From: Phymorhynchus buccinoides
Lineage: Eukaryota; Mollusca; Gastropoda; Neogastropoda; Raphitomidae
NCBI GenBank assembly: GCA_017654935.2
Contig: CM065690.1
Location: 496,402-560,401 of the forward strand
DNA length: 64,000 nucleotides
Direction of reading: 5' to 3'
Shown piece after piece: positions 1 through 10,400 of the stretch. Every line of letters begins with the position of its first letter. Positions within the stretch are counted from its first letter, which is position 1. A model generated the notes under the pieces. That model was not told where the DNA came from. It did not search any database and was given only the letters and a program-made list of their open reading frames with translations. The position numbers and the translations under genes are program-made.

Positions 1-1032
1 CATGATAACTTAGCTGTAGTTAATATGTATAAATATCTTGGCATTATTCTCACAACAAGGCTGTCATTTCAAGCTACACAACGTGATTTATCAGATAGGG
101 CAAGAAAGGGGATCTTTGCAATAACAAGAACACTTTGGTCTATTTGAGAGTATTCACCTGATGTATTTTTTAAGTTATTCGACTCTCAAATTCAGCCGAT
201 TTTAATGTATGGGGCAGAGATATGGGGTATTATGGGTGATCTAGCTACTATTGAGAGAGTTCATTTGTCAGCCATGAAACGTTTTATGTGTGTAAGTCAG
301 AGAACGCCAAGGCATTTAGTATATGGGGAACTGGGAAGATATCCCCTGAAAGTCAATGTATTTATTAAATGTGTAAAATTTTGGTTGCGAGTCGTAAACA
401 TGGATGAATGTAGATTTCCTAAAAAAGCGTATTTAATGCTTCTTTGTTTGGAAAGACAAAATTATTCCACTTGGGTAGGCAGGGTTAGAAATATGCTTTA
501 TATGTTTGGTTTCGGGTTTGTGTGGGAAGCTCAGTGTGTAGGGAATGTGAATATGTTTATTTGTGAGTTAAAGCAACGTTTGATTGACTGTTGTAGACAA
601 GATTGGCACTCTGAACTTGAATCACATACATTCTATAATATTTATGCAACATATGGTCAATCATTGTCATTACGTCCTTATTTTAGAGTGGTGAGATGTA
701 TTAACGTACGCAAAATATTTAGTAGGTTCAGACTAGGCATGTTATCTTTGCGTTCACGTTTTCTGAACTTTACTCGTGCTTCTAATAATGTAAATACTCT
801 TTGTCCATTTTGTTCTGATTGTGATGAAACAGAACTTCATTTCCTTTTAGTATGTCCAAAATACACTTCTTTGCGTGCTCAGCTGATACCTCGTAAACAC
901 TTCCGATGTCCTTCATTGAACAAGATGACATTATTATTGTCGAATGAAAATGAAAATATAGTTCTTAGAGTTTGTAAATACGTGTATAAGGCATATATAG
1001 TCAGGCAAAATGCTCTGCAAGCACTTCAGTAA
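1..1032 (+). pseudogene. LINE reverse transcriptase C-terminal end, broken
   Basis: This is the last part of the polyprotein of a non-LTR retrotransposon. Frame 1 is open from base 1 except for one TGA at 145-147, and ends at TAA 1030-1032. The part before the stop has the KYLGI motif found behind the reverse transcriptase palm. After it comes the 'QPILMYGAEIWG' type segment and, near residues 200-220 of the open part, a Cys/His group (CPFC, then H and C in LHFLLVCPKY) typical of the zinc-binding tail of these proteins. The 5' part lies outside the window, so only the 3' end is here. A 3' UTR of about 95 bases runs to a CT microsatellite. The in-frame stop and truncation mean it is not active. 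The LINE clade is not resolved. It lies upstream of COPB1 exon A in the same orientation. Confidence 0.85.
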
Positions 1033-1127
1033 TGTCTTGTTATTACATGTATGTCATAATTTTGTCAACGTGAACTCCATTTGTATGGGCCTGTGGCCTA
1101 ACAAATTAAATCATTTCAGACTTCAGA

Positions 1128-1235
<108 letters not shown>

Positions 1236-1476
1236 ACATTTTTGGTAAGTAGCATAATGAGTTATTGTTTGTGTTTAACAGAGTATATGTATTGATTTTA
1301 GATTGCATGAGAAATAGTTATCAACTGGCTGATTTGAGTGGAACGAATCACATTCATTTCAGAATTACTTTCAAGTAAGTTAGAACATGAGTGAATAGCT
1401 TAATGCAAAATTAACCAAATATATCAATTCTAGAGCTGTTTCAAGGCTTCATTTTACAAAAAAAGCTTCAGCTTTA

Positions 1477-1587
1477 GGGGGCTTCGCCCCCAGACCCCCA
1501 CCAGGGGCATTGCCCCCTGGACCCCCACTGGGGGCCTTCTGCGGCCCCCAGACCCCCACCAGGGGCATTGCCCCCTGGACCCCCACT
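1477..1587. repeat. GC-rich hairpin repeat, two units
   Basis: Two units of about 65 bases rich in C5 and G5 runs with hairpin potential (GGGGGC...GCCCCC; CAGGGGCATTGCCCCCTG). Read on the opposite strand, the unit order (CCCCCAGACCCCCA, then GGGG-NNTTG-CCCC, then ACTGGGGGCC) is the same as in the G-rich arrays at 27895-28725 and 61505-62250, so these are diverged members of one family. The next stretch, 1588-1750, holds no feature beyond two CCCTAA units and a plausible branch and acceptor region for exon A. Confidence 0.8.
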
Positions 1588-1750
1588 TTTCAGGCTTTTT
1601 CACAATTCCTCAATGTCGTGCCTGAGATTGAAACTAGATGTTGCCCATGCCATTATAACACCACCTAACCCTAACCCTAGTTGTTGATGCTGTTGAACAG
1701 TGCAATCATCAATTGTTTATCATCATCATCATTGTGGTTATCTGACACAG

Positions 1751-1894
1751 ATGGTGCTGGTGTTGAAGAAGGAAGTGGTCAAGACCAACAACGTGGAACA
1801 CGAGGACACTGGGAAATATCGTCAACTGTTGGTCAGAACTCTGCACCAGTCCTCCGTGAAATTCCCCGATGTGGCCTCCACCATCATCCCTGTG
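1751..1894 (+). CDS. COPB1: COPB1 exon A (coatomer subunit beta, middle of adaptin-like domain)
   Basis: This 144-base exon encodes 48 residues in phase 0, from MVLVLKKEV to TIIPV. It matches the beta-COP helical repeat region near residue 380 of the roughly 950-residue animal protein; [26 protein letters not shown] and SVKFPD are near-identical to vertebrate beta-COP. Beta-COP is a core subunit of the COPI coat, which forms Golgi-derived vesicles for retrograde traffic to the ER. The exon is bounded by acceptor cacag and donor GTGAGT (1895). Upstream exons are not in the window. The 3' half and donor are copied again at 1928-2017. The match is strong enough that no other family is likely. 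Confidence 0.93.
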
Positions 1895-1927
1895 GTGAGT
1901 GCTGCAGCCTTAGGGATTGGTGTGGGT

Positions 1928-2043
1928 GGGAAATATTGTCAATTGTTGGTCAGAACTCTGCACCAGTCCTCCGTGAAATTCCCTGATGTGGCCTCCACCA
2001 TCATCGCTGTGGTGAGTGCTGCAGCCTTAGGGATTGGTGTGTG
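1928..2043 (+). pseudogene. partial tandem copy of COPB1 exon A 3' half plus donor
   Basis: Starting at GGGAAATAT, this repeats the last 84 bases of exon A, the GTGAGT donor (2012) and the first 30 or so intron bases, with a period of 117. It differs by a few substitutions (CGT to TGT, CCT to GCT). It has no acceptor of its own, so it offers an alternative donor, not a full exon. Confidence 0.9.
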
Positions 2044-2149
2044 TGATTTTTTATAATCTATGTCTGATTGGTTAACATTTAATGTCATAATTTCTTTATA
2101 AAATCTGATTGGCAGGTGTTTGAGCCATGATTGTCAGCAGCCAATGGAG

Positions 2150-3130
2150 TTGCTTGCCAACACCAGTGAGTTTCATTGGATAACAGTTGTAACATGATGT
2201 TTCATTGGTCAACAGCAAATGGAGTTGCTTGCCAACACCAGTGAGTTTCATTGGATAACAGTTGTACATGATGTTTCATTGGTCAACAGCAAATGGAGTT
2301 GCTTGCCAACACCAGTGAGTTTCATTGGATAACAGTTGTAACATGATGTTTGATTGGATAACAGTTGTAACATGATGTTTCATTGGTCAACAGCCAATGG
2401 AGTTGCTTGCCAACACCAGTGAGTTTCATTGGATAACAGTTGTAACATGATGTTTCATTGGTCAACAGCAAATGGAGTTGCTTGCCAACACCAGTGAGTT
2501 TCATTGGATAACAGTTGTAACATGATGTTTGATTGGATAACAGTTGTAACATGATGTTTGATTGGATAACAGTTGTAACATGATGTTTCATTGGTCAACA
2601 GCCAATGGAGTTGCTTGCCAACACCAGTGAGTTTCATTGGATAACAGTTGTAACATGATGTTTGATTGGATAACAGTTGTAACGTGATGTTTGATTGGAT
2701 AACAGTTGTAACATGATGTTTGATTGGATAACAGCTGTAACATGATGTTTGATTGGATAACAATTGTAACATGATGTTTCATTGGTCAACAGCCAATGGA
2801 GTTGCTTGCCAACACCAGTGAGTTTCATTGGATAACAGTTGTAACATGATGTTTGATTGGATAACAGTTGTAACGTGATGTTTGATTGGATAACAGTTGT
2901 AACGTGATGTTTAATTGGATAACATTTCTAACGTGATGTTTGATTGGATAACAGTTGTAACGTGATGTTTAATTGGATAACAGTTCTAACGTGATGTTTG
3001 ATTGGATAACAGTTGTAACGTGATGTTTAATTGGATAACATTTCTAACGTGATGTTTGATTGGATAACAGTTGTAATATGATGTTTCATTGGTCAACAGC
3101 CAATGGAGTTCCTTGCCAACACCAGTGAGT
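2150..3130 (+). repeat. Tandem array with decoy exon B acceptors and TGTAAC units
   Basis: The array alternates two parts. One is ATTGGTCAACAG followed by CCAATGGAGTTGCTTGCC and ACACCAGTGAGT, a degenerate copy of the exon B acceptor and start. The other is a short 'TTGATTGGATAACAGTTGTAACATGATG' type unit of about 28 bases, repeated in runs. Each exon-like part also carries GTGAGT 25 bases after the AG. The intron between exons A and B is built almost wholly of this and the next array. Bases 2044-2149 are plain AT-rich intron. Confidence 0.85.
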
Positions 3131-3880
3131 TAGTGGAAGCCTTTGTTGATGTTTGTGCCACAAGTGTAGCGTGATGTTTGATTGGATAACAGTTGTAACG
3201 CAATGTTTCATTGGATGACAGTTGTAACATGATGTTTGATTGGATAACAGTTGTGACGTAATGTTTCATTGGATGACAGCTGTAACATCATGTTTCATTG
3301 GATGACAGTTGTAACGTGATGTTTCATTGGTCAACAGCGAATGGAGTTCCTTGCCAACAGCAGTGAGTTAGTGGAAGCCTTTGTTGGTGCTTGTGCCACA
3401 AGTGTAACGTGATGTTTCATTGGTCAACAGCCAATGGAGTTCCTTGCCAACAGCAGTGAGTTAGTGGAAGCCTTTGTTGGTGCTTGTGCCACAAGTGTAA
3501 CGTGATGTTTCATTGGTCAACAGCCAATGGAGTTCCTTGCCAACAGCAGTGAGTTAGTGGAAGCCTTTGTTGGTGCTTGTGCCACAAGTGTAACGTGATG
3601 TTTCATTGGTCAACAGCCAATGGAGTTCCTTGCCAACAGCAGTGAGTTAGTGGAAGCCTTTGTTGGTGCTTGTGCCACAAGTGTAACGTGATGTTTCATT
3701 GGTCAACAGCCAATGGAGTTCCTTGCCAACAGCAGTGAGTTAGTGGAAGCCTTTGTTGGTGCTTGTGCCACAAGTGTAACGTGATGTTTCATTGGTCAAC
3801 AGCCAATGGAGTTCCTTGCCAACAGCAGTGAGTTAGTGGAAGCCTTTGTTGGTGCTTGTGCCACAAGTGTAACGCAATGT
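3131..3880 (+). repeat. 91-bp tandem array of degenerate exon B starts
   Basis: Six or so copies of a unit of about 91 bases: acceptor ATTGGTCAACAG, then a reading of P-M-E-F-L-A-N-S-S-E-L-V-E-A-F-V-G-A-C, ending at a TGA. This aligns with the start of exon B ([20 protein letters not shown]). Units are nearly identical to each other, so the expansion is recent. If such a copy were spliced to exon A in phase 0 it would soon reach a stop. Confidence 0.88.
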
Positions 3881-3955
3881 TTCATTGGATAACCGCTATA
3901 ATGCGATATTCATATTTGGCTAACAGTTGTAATGTGGTTTTTCATTGGTCCACAG

Positions 3956-4101
3956 CTGATGGAGTTCCTGGGAGACACCAATGAGCTGGCAGCGGCCGAT
4001 GTGTTGGTGTTTGTGCGGGAGGCTGTTCAGCGATTCGACCACCTGCGCCCCCTGGTGATCAGCAGACTGCTGGATGTGTTCCCCTCCATCAAGGCCATGA
4101 A
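3956..4101 (+). CDS. COPB1: COPB1 exon B (coatomer subunit beta)
   Basis: This 146-base exon runs from [10 protein letters not shown] through [15 protein letters not shown] to VFPSIKAMK. It follows exon A in phase 0 (P-V|L-M-E-F-L) and ends after two bases of a Lys codon (AA|gtcagt). Vertebrate beta-COP has the same stretch, with conserved AAAADVL-FVREA-QRFD-LR. The acceptor is ttcattggtccacag and the donor is gtcagtg. It sits between two arrays derived from its own ends: degenerate 5' copies upstream and 14 copies of the last 25-30 bases plus donor downstream. Its role is the same helical scaffold of the COPI coat as exon A. Confidence 0.94.
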
Positions 4102-4144
4102 GTCAGTGATGATATTGTGTTGTGTTGTATTTCATTGTGTTGTG

Positions 4145-5350
4145 TTGTATTGTGTTGTATTGATGTGTTCCCCTCCACCAAGGCCATGAAGTCAGTGATA
4201 CTATTGGGTTGTATTGATGTGTTCCCCTCCACCAAGGCCATGAAGTCAGTGATACTATTGGGTTGTATTGTATAGTATTGCATTGTAATGTGTTGCATTG
4301 TATTGATGTGTTCCCCTCCACCAAGGCCATGAAGTCAGTGATACTATTGTGTTGTATTGTATAGTATTGCATTGTAATGTGTTGCATTGTATTGATGTGT
4401 TCCCCTCCACCAAGGCCATGAAGTCAGTGATACTATTGTGTTGTATTGTATAGTATTGCATTGTAATGTGTTGCATTGTATTGCATTGTATTGATGTGTT
4501 CCCCTCCACCAAGGCCATGAAGTCAGTGATAATATTGTATAGTATTGCATTGTATAGTATTGCATTGTATTGTGTTGTATTGTATTGCGTTGTATTGTGT
4601 TGCATTGTATTGTGTTGCATTGTATTGATGTGTTCCCCTCCACCAAGGCCATGAAGTCAGTGATAATATTGTATAGTATTGCATTGTATAGTATTGCATT
4701 GTATTGTGTTGTATTGTATTGCGTTGTATTGTGTTGCATTGTATTGCATTGTATTGATGTGTTCCCCTCCACCAAGGCCATGAAGTTAGTAGTGTTGAAT
4801 GTTGTATTATATTGTATTGTATTGTATTGTGTTGTATTGATGTGTTCCCCTCCATCAAGGCCATGAAGTCAGTGTTGAATGTTGTATTATATTGTATTGT
4901 ATTGTATTGTGTTGTATTGATGTGTTCCCCTCCATCAAGGCCATGAAGTCAGTGTTGAATGTTGTATTGTATTGTATTGTGTTGTATTGATGTGTTCCCC
5001 TCCATCAAGGCCATGAAGTCAGTGTTGAATGTTGTATTGTATTGTATTATATTGTATTGTATTGTGTTGTATTGATGTGTTCCCCTCCATCAAGGCCATG
5101 AAGTCAGTGTTGAATGTTGTATTGTATTGTATTATATTGTATTGATGTGTTCCCCTCCACCAAGGCCATGAAGTCAGTGTGGAATGTTGTATTGTATTGT
5201 ATTGCATTGTATTGATGTGTTCCCCTCCATCAAGGCCATGAAGTCAGTGTTGAATATTGTATTGTGTTTGTGTTGTATTGTATTGTGTTGTATTGATGTG
5301 TTCCCTTCCACCAAGGCCATGAAGTCAGTGTTGAATGTTGTATTGTATTG
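4145..5350 (+). repeat. Array of exon B 3' end plus donor, with TATTG microsatellite
   Basis: Fourteen extra copies of GATGTGTTCCCCTCCA(C/T)CAA GGCCATGAA followed by gtcagtg, separated by 45-130 bases of TATTG/TGTTG pentamer repeats. All copies that I followed keep the GT of the donor. Copies start near 4168, 4219, 4310, 4400, 4499, 4632, 4760, 4846, 4926, 4993, 5080, 5150, 5220 and 5300. Sites such as CCACC versus CCATC in the copies show two sub-lineages. Confidence 0.93.
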
Positions 5351-5430
5351 TGTTGTGAGGCTGTTCATTCTTTGAACACTTCAAACCCCTTGTTATTAGT
5401 ATACTGTTTGATGGGTTTTTTCAGTTTATT

Positions 5431-6042
5431 GCAGTTGACGCGTTTTATTGTATTGTTTGTACGGACGTCTTCAACAGAGGGTCATTGCAGTTGATGCGTT
5501 TTATTGTATTGTTTGTACAGACGTCTTCAACAGAGGGTCATTGCAGTTGAGGCGTTTTATTGTATTGTTTGTACGGACGTCTTCAACAGAGGGTCATTGC
5601 AGTTGACGCGTTTTATTGTATTGTTTGTACAGACGTCTTCAACAGAGGGTCATTGCAGTTGATGCGTTTTATTGTATTGTTTGTACAGACGTGTTCAACA
5701 GAGGGTCATTGCAGTTGACGCGTTTTATTGTATTGTTTGTACAGACGTCTTCAACAGAGGGTCATTGCAGTTGACGCGTTTTATTGTATTGTTTGTACAG
5801 ACGTGTTCAACAGAGGGTCATTGCAGTTGACGCGTTTTATTGTATTGTTTGTACAGACGTCTTCAACAGAGGGTCATTGCAGTTGAGGCGTTTTATTGTA
5901 TTGTTTGTACGGACGTCTTCAACAGAGGGTCATTGCAGTTGACGCGTTTTATTGTATTGTTTGTACAGACGTGTTCAACAGAGGGTCATTGCAGTTGACG
6001 CGTTTTATTGTATTGTTTGTACGGACGTGTTCAACAATTAAT
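5431..6042 (+). repeat. 56-bp tandem array, 11 copies
   Basis: The unit begins GCAGTTGACGCGTTTTATTG and continues to CAACAGAGGGTCATT. Copies start every 56 bases from 5431 to 5991. Variants are confined to a few positions. The unit still holds the TATTGTATTGTTTG stretch, so it probably arose from the end of the preceding pentamer tract. Bases 6043-6157 are non-repeated intron. Confidence 0.93.
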
Positions 6043-6157
6043 GTACCAGCTTTGTCAAGAGTTGTTGCTTCCATGTGGCAGGTGCCGGTGTTTAGAGGAG
6101 TGACTGTTTCCAGTCTGGTGCTCTTTTCGTCAGTCCCTTTTTCTGCCATTCATACTC

Positions 6158-7347
6158 CATGTCATTTATTGGGGTCATGTGGCCTGGTGTGTTCAGTCCA
6201 TGTCATTTATTGGGGTCATGTGGCCTGGTGTGTTCAGTCCATGTCATTTATTTGGGTCATGTGGGCTGGTCAGTCCATGTCATTTATTTGGGTCATGTGG
6301 GCTGGTGTGTGCAGTCCATGTCATTTATTTGGGTCATGTGGGCTGGTGTGTGCAGTCCATGTCATTTATTTGGGTCATGTGGGCTGGTGTGTGCAGTCCA
6401 TGTCATTTATTGGGGTCATGTGGCCTGGTGTGTTCAGTCCGTGTCATTTATTGGGGTCATGTGGACTGGTCAGTCCATGTCATTTATTTGGGTCATGTGG
6501 GCTGGTGTGTGCAGTCCATGTCATTTATTTGGGTCATGTGGCCTGGTGTGTGCAGTCCATGTCATTTATTTGGGTCATGTGGCCTGGTGTGTGCAGTCCA
6601 TGTCATTTATTTGGGTCATGTGGCCTGGTGTGTGCAGTCCATGTCATTTATTTGGGTCATGTGGCCTGGTGTGTTCAGTCCATGTCATTTATTTGGGTCA
6701 TGTGGCCTGGTGTGTGCAGTCCATGTCATTTATTTGGGTCATGTGGCCTGGTGTGTGCAGTCCATGTCATTTATTGGGGTCATGTGGCCTGGTGTGTTCA
6801 GTCCGTGTCATTTATTGGGGTCATGTGGACTGGTCAGTCCATGTCATTTATTTGGGTCATGTGGGCTGGTGTGTGCAGTCCATGTCATTTATTTGGGTCA
6901 TGTGGCCTGGTGTGTGCAGTCCATGTCATTTATTTGGGTCATGTGGCCTGGTGTGTGCAGTCCATGTCATTTATTTGGGTCATGTGGCCTGGTGTGTGCA
7001 GTCCATGTCATTTATTTGGGTCATGTGGCCTGGTCAGTCCATGTCATTTATTTGGGTCATGTGGCCTGGTGTGTGCAGTCCATGTCATTTATTTGGGTCA
7101 TGTGGCCTGGTCAGTCCATGTCATTTATTTGGGTCATGTGGCCTGGTGTGTGCAGTCCATGTCATTTATTGGGTCATGTGGCCTGGTCAATCCATGTCAT
7201 TTATTGGGTCATGTGGCCTGGTGTGTGCAGTCCATGTCATTTATTGGGTCATGTGGCCTGGTCAATCCATGTCATTTATTGGGTCATGTGGCCTGGTGTG
7301 TGCAGTCCATGTCATTTATTGGGTCATGTGGCCTGGTGTGTGCAGTC
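6158..7347 (+). repeat. 41-bp tandem array (with 34-bp variant)
   Basis: About 30 copies of a 41-base unit (CATGTCATTTATTTGGGTCA... to ...GTGTGCAGTC); some units lack GTGTGTG and are shorter. The array is free of stops in all three forward frames because the unit contains none, which explains 420-515 codon open frames here. These are not genes. Confidence 0.95.
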
Positions 7348-7438
7348 CATCAGTACAGAAGGGTACAGACTGTTCAGATTGCTGTGTGCGATGTCAGTCA
7401 AAAGAAAAAGGGTTGTGTTGAAATCCATGTTAATATTC

Positions 7439-10400
7439 ATTGATCGTTGTTCCCAAAGGACAGTGTGTAACAGTGTGTAGCAGTGTGTGATGTTAGACAT
7501 TCATTGATCATTGTGTAGCAGTGTGTGATGTTAGACATTCATTGATCATTGTGTAGCAGTGTGTGATGTCAGACATTCATTGATCATTGTGTAACAGTGT
7601 GTAACAGTGCGTGATGTTAGACATTCATTGATCATTGTGTAGCAGTGTGTGATGTTAGACATTCATTGATCATTGTGTAACAGTGTGTGATGTTAGACAT
7701 TCATTGATCATTGTGTAGCAGTGTGTGATGTTAGACATTCATTGATCATTGTGTAACAGTGTGTGATGTTAGACATTCATTGATCATTGTGTAGCAGTGT
7801 GTGATGTTAGACATTCATTGATCATTGTGTAGCAGTGTGTGATGTTAGACATTCATTGATCATTGTGTAGCAGTGTGTGATGTTAGACATTCATTGATCA
7901 TTGTGTAGCAGTGTGTGATGTTAGACATTCATTGATCATTGTGTAGCAGTGTGTGATGTCAGACATTCATTGATCATTGTGTAACAGTGTGTAACAGTGC
8001 GTGATGTTAGACATTCATTGATCATTGTGTAGCAGTGTGTGATGTTAGACATTCATTGATCATTGTGTAGCAGTGTGTGATGTCAGACATTCATTGATCA
8101 TTGTGTAACAGTGTGTAACAGTGCGTGATGTTAGACATTCATTGATCATTGTGTAGCAGTGTGTGATGTTAGACATTCATTGATCATTGTGTAACAGTGT
8201 GTGATGTTAGACATTCATTGATCATTGTGTAGCAGTGTGTGATGTTAGACATTCATTGATCATTGTGTAACAGTGTGTGATGTTAGACATTCATTGATCA
8301 TTGTGTAGCAGTGTGTGATGTTAGACATTCATTGATCATTGTGTAGCAGTGTGTGATGTTAGACATTCATTGATCATTGTGTAGCAGTGTGTGATGTTAG
8401 ACATTCATTGATCATTGTGTAGCAGTGTGTGATGTTAGACATTCATTGATCATTGTGTAGCAGTGTGTGATGTTAGACATTCATTGATCATTGTGTAGCA
8501 GTGTGTAGCAGTGTGTGATGTTAGACATTCATTGATCATTGTGTAGCAGTGTGTGATGTCAGACATTCATTGATCATTGTGTAGCAGTGTGTGATGTTAG
8601 ACATTCATTGATCATTGTTCCCAAAGGACAGTGTGTAGCAGTGTGTGATGTTAGACATTCATTGATCATTGTGTAGCAGTGTGTGATGTTAGACATTCAT
8701 TGATCATTGTGTAGCAGTGTGTGATGTTAGACATTCATTGATCATTGTGTAGCAGTGTGTGATGTCAGACATTCATTGATCATTGTGTAACAGTGTGTAA
8801 CAGTGCGTGATGTTAGACATTCATTGATCATTGTGTAGCAGTGTGTGATGTTAGACATTCATTGATCATTGTGTAGCAGTGTGTGATGTCAGACATTCAT
8901 TGATCATTGTGTAACAGTGTGTAACAGTGCGTGATGTTAGACATTCATTGATCATTGTGTAGCAGTGTGTGATGTTAGACATTCATTGATCATTGTGTAA
9001 CAGTGTGTGATGTTAGACATTCATTGATCATTGTGTAGCAGTGTGTGATGTTAGACATTCATTGATCATTGTGTAACAGTGTGTGATGTTAGACATTCAT
9101 TGATCATTGTGTAGCAGTGTGTGATGTTAGACATTCATTGATCATTGTGTAGCAGTGTGTGATGTTAGACATTCATTGATCATTGTGTAGCAGTGTGTGA
9201 TGTTAGACATTCATTGATCATTGTGTAGCAGTGTGTGATGTTAGACATTCATTGATCATTGTGTAGCAGTGTGTGATGTTAGACATTCATTGATCATTGT
9301 GTAGCAGTGTGTGATGTTAGACATTCATTGATCATTGTGTAGCAGTGTGTGATGTTAGACATTCATTGATCATTGTGTAGCAGTGTGTGATGTTAGACAT
9401 TCATTGATCATTGTGTAGCAGTGTGTGATGTTAGACATTCATTGATCATTGTTCCCAAAGGACAGTGTGTAGCAGTGTGTGATGTTAGACATTCATTGAT
9501 CATTGTGTAGCAGTGTGTGATGTTAGACATTCATTGATCATTGTGTAGCAGTGTGTGATGTTAGACATTCATTGATCATTGTGTAACAGTGTGTGATGTT
9601 AGACATTCATTGATCATTGTGTAACAGTGTGTGATGTTAGACATTCATTGATCATTGTGTAACAGTGTGTGATGTTAGACATTCATTGATCATTGTGTAG
9701 CAGTGTGTGATGTTAGACATTCATTGATCATTGTGTAGCAGTGTGTGATGTTAGACATTCATTGATCATTGCTCCCAAAGGACAGTGTGTAACAGTGTGT
9801 GATGTTAGACATTCATTGATCATTGTGTAACAGTGTGTGATGTTAGACATTCATTGATCATTGTGTAGCAGTGTGTGATGTTAGACATTCATTGATCATT
9901 GCTCCCAAAGGACAGTGTGTAACAGTGTGTGATGTTAGACATTCATTGATCATTGTGTAGCAGTGTGTGATGTTAGACATTCATTGATCATTGTGTAGCA
10001 GTGTGTGATGTTAGACATTCATTGATCATTGTGTAGCAGTGTGTGATGTTAGACATTCATTGATCATTGTGTAACAGTGTGTGATGTTAGACATTCATTG
10101 ATCATTGTGTAACAGTGTGTGATGTTAGACATTCATTGATCATTGTGTAACAGTGTGTGATGTTAGACATTCATTGATCATTGTGTAACAGTGTGTGATG
10201 TTAGACATTCATTGATCATTGTGTAACAGTGTGTGATGTTAGACATTCATTGATCATTGTGTAGCAGTGTGTGATGTTAGACATTCATTGATCATTGTGT
10301 AGCAGTGTGTGATGTTAGACATTCATTGATCATTGTGTAGCAGTGTGTGATGTTAGACATTCATTGATCATTGTGTAGCAGTGTGTGATGTTAGACATTC

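Noticed and set aside
1664..1680. Telomere-like CCTAACCCTAACCCTAG
   Set aside because: Two units only, inside an intron region; too short to call a telomeric tract.
5896..7480. Three overlapping forward open frames of 420-515 codons
   Set aside because: They come from the stop-free 41-base tandem unit, which is open in every forward frame. There is no conserved domain and no splice or start context.
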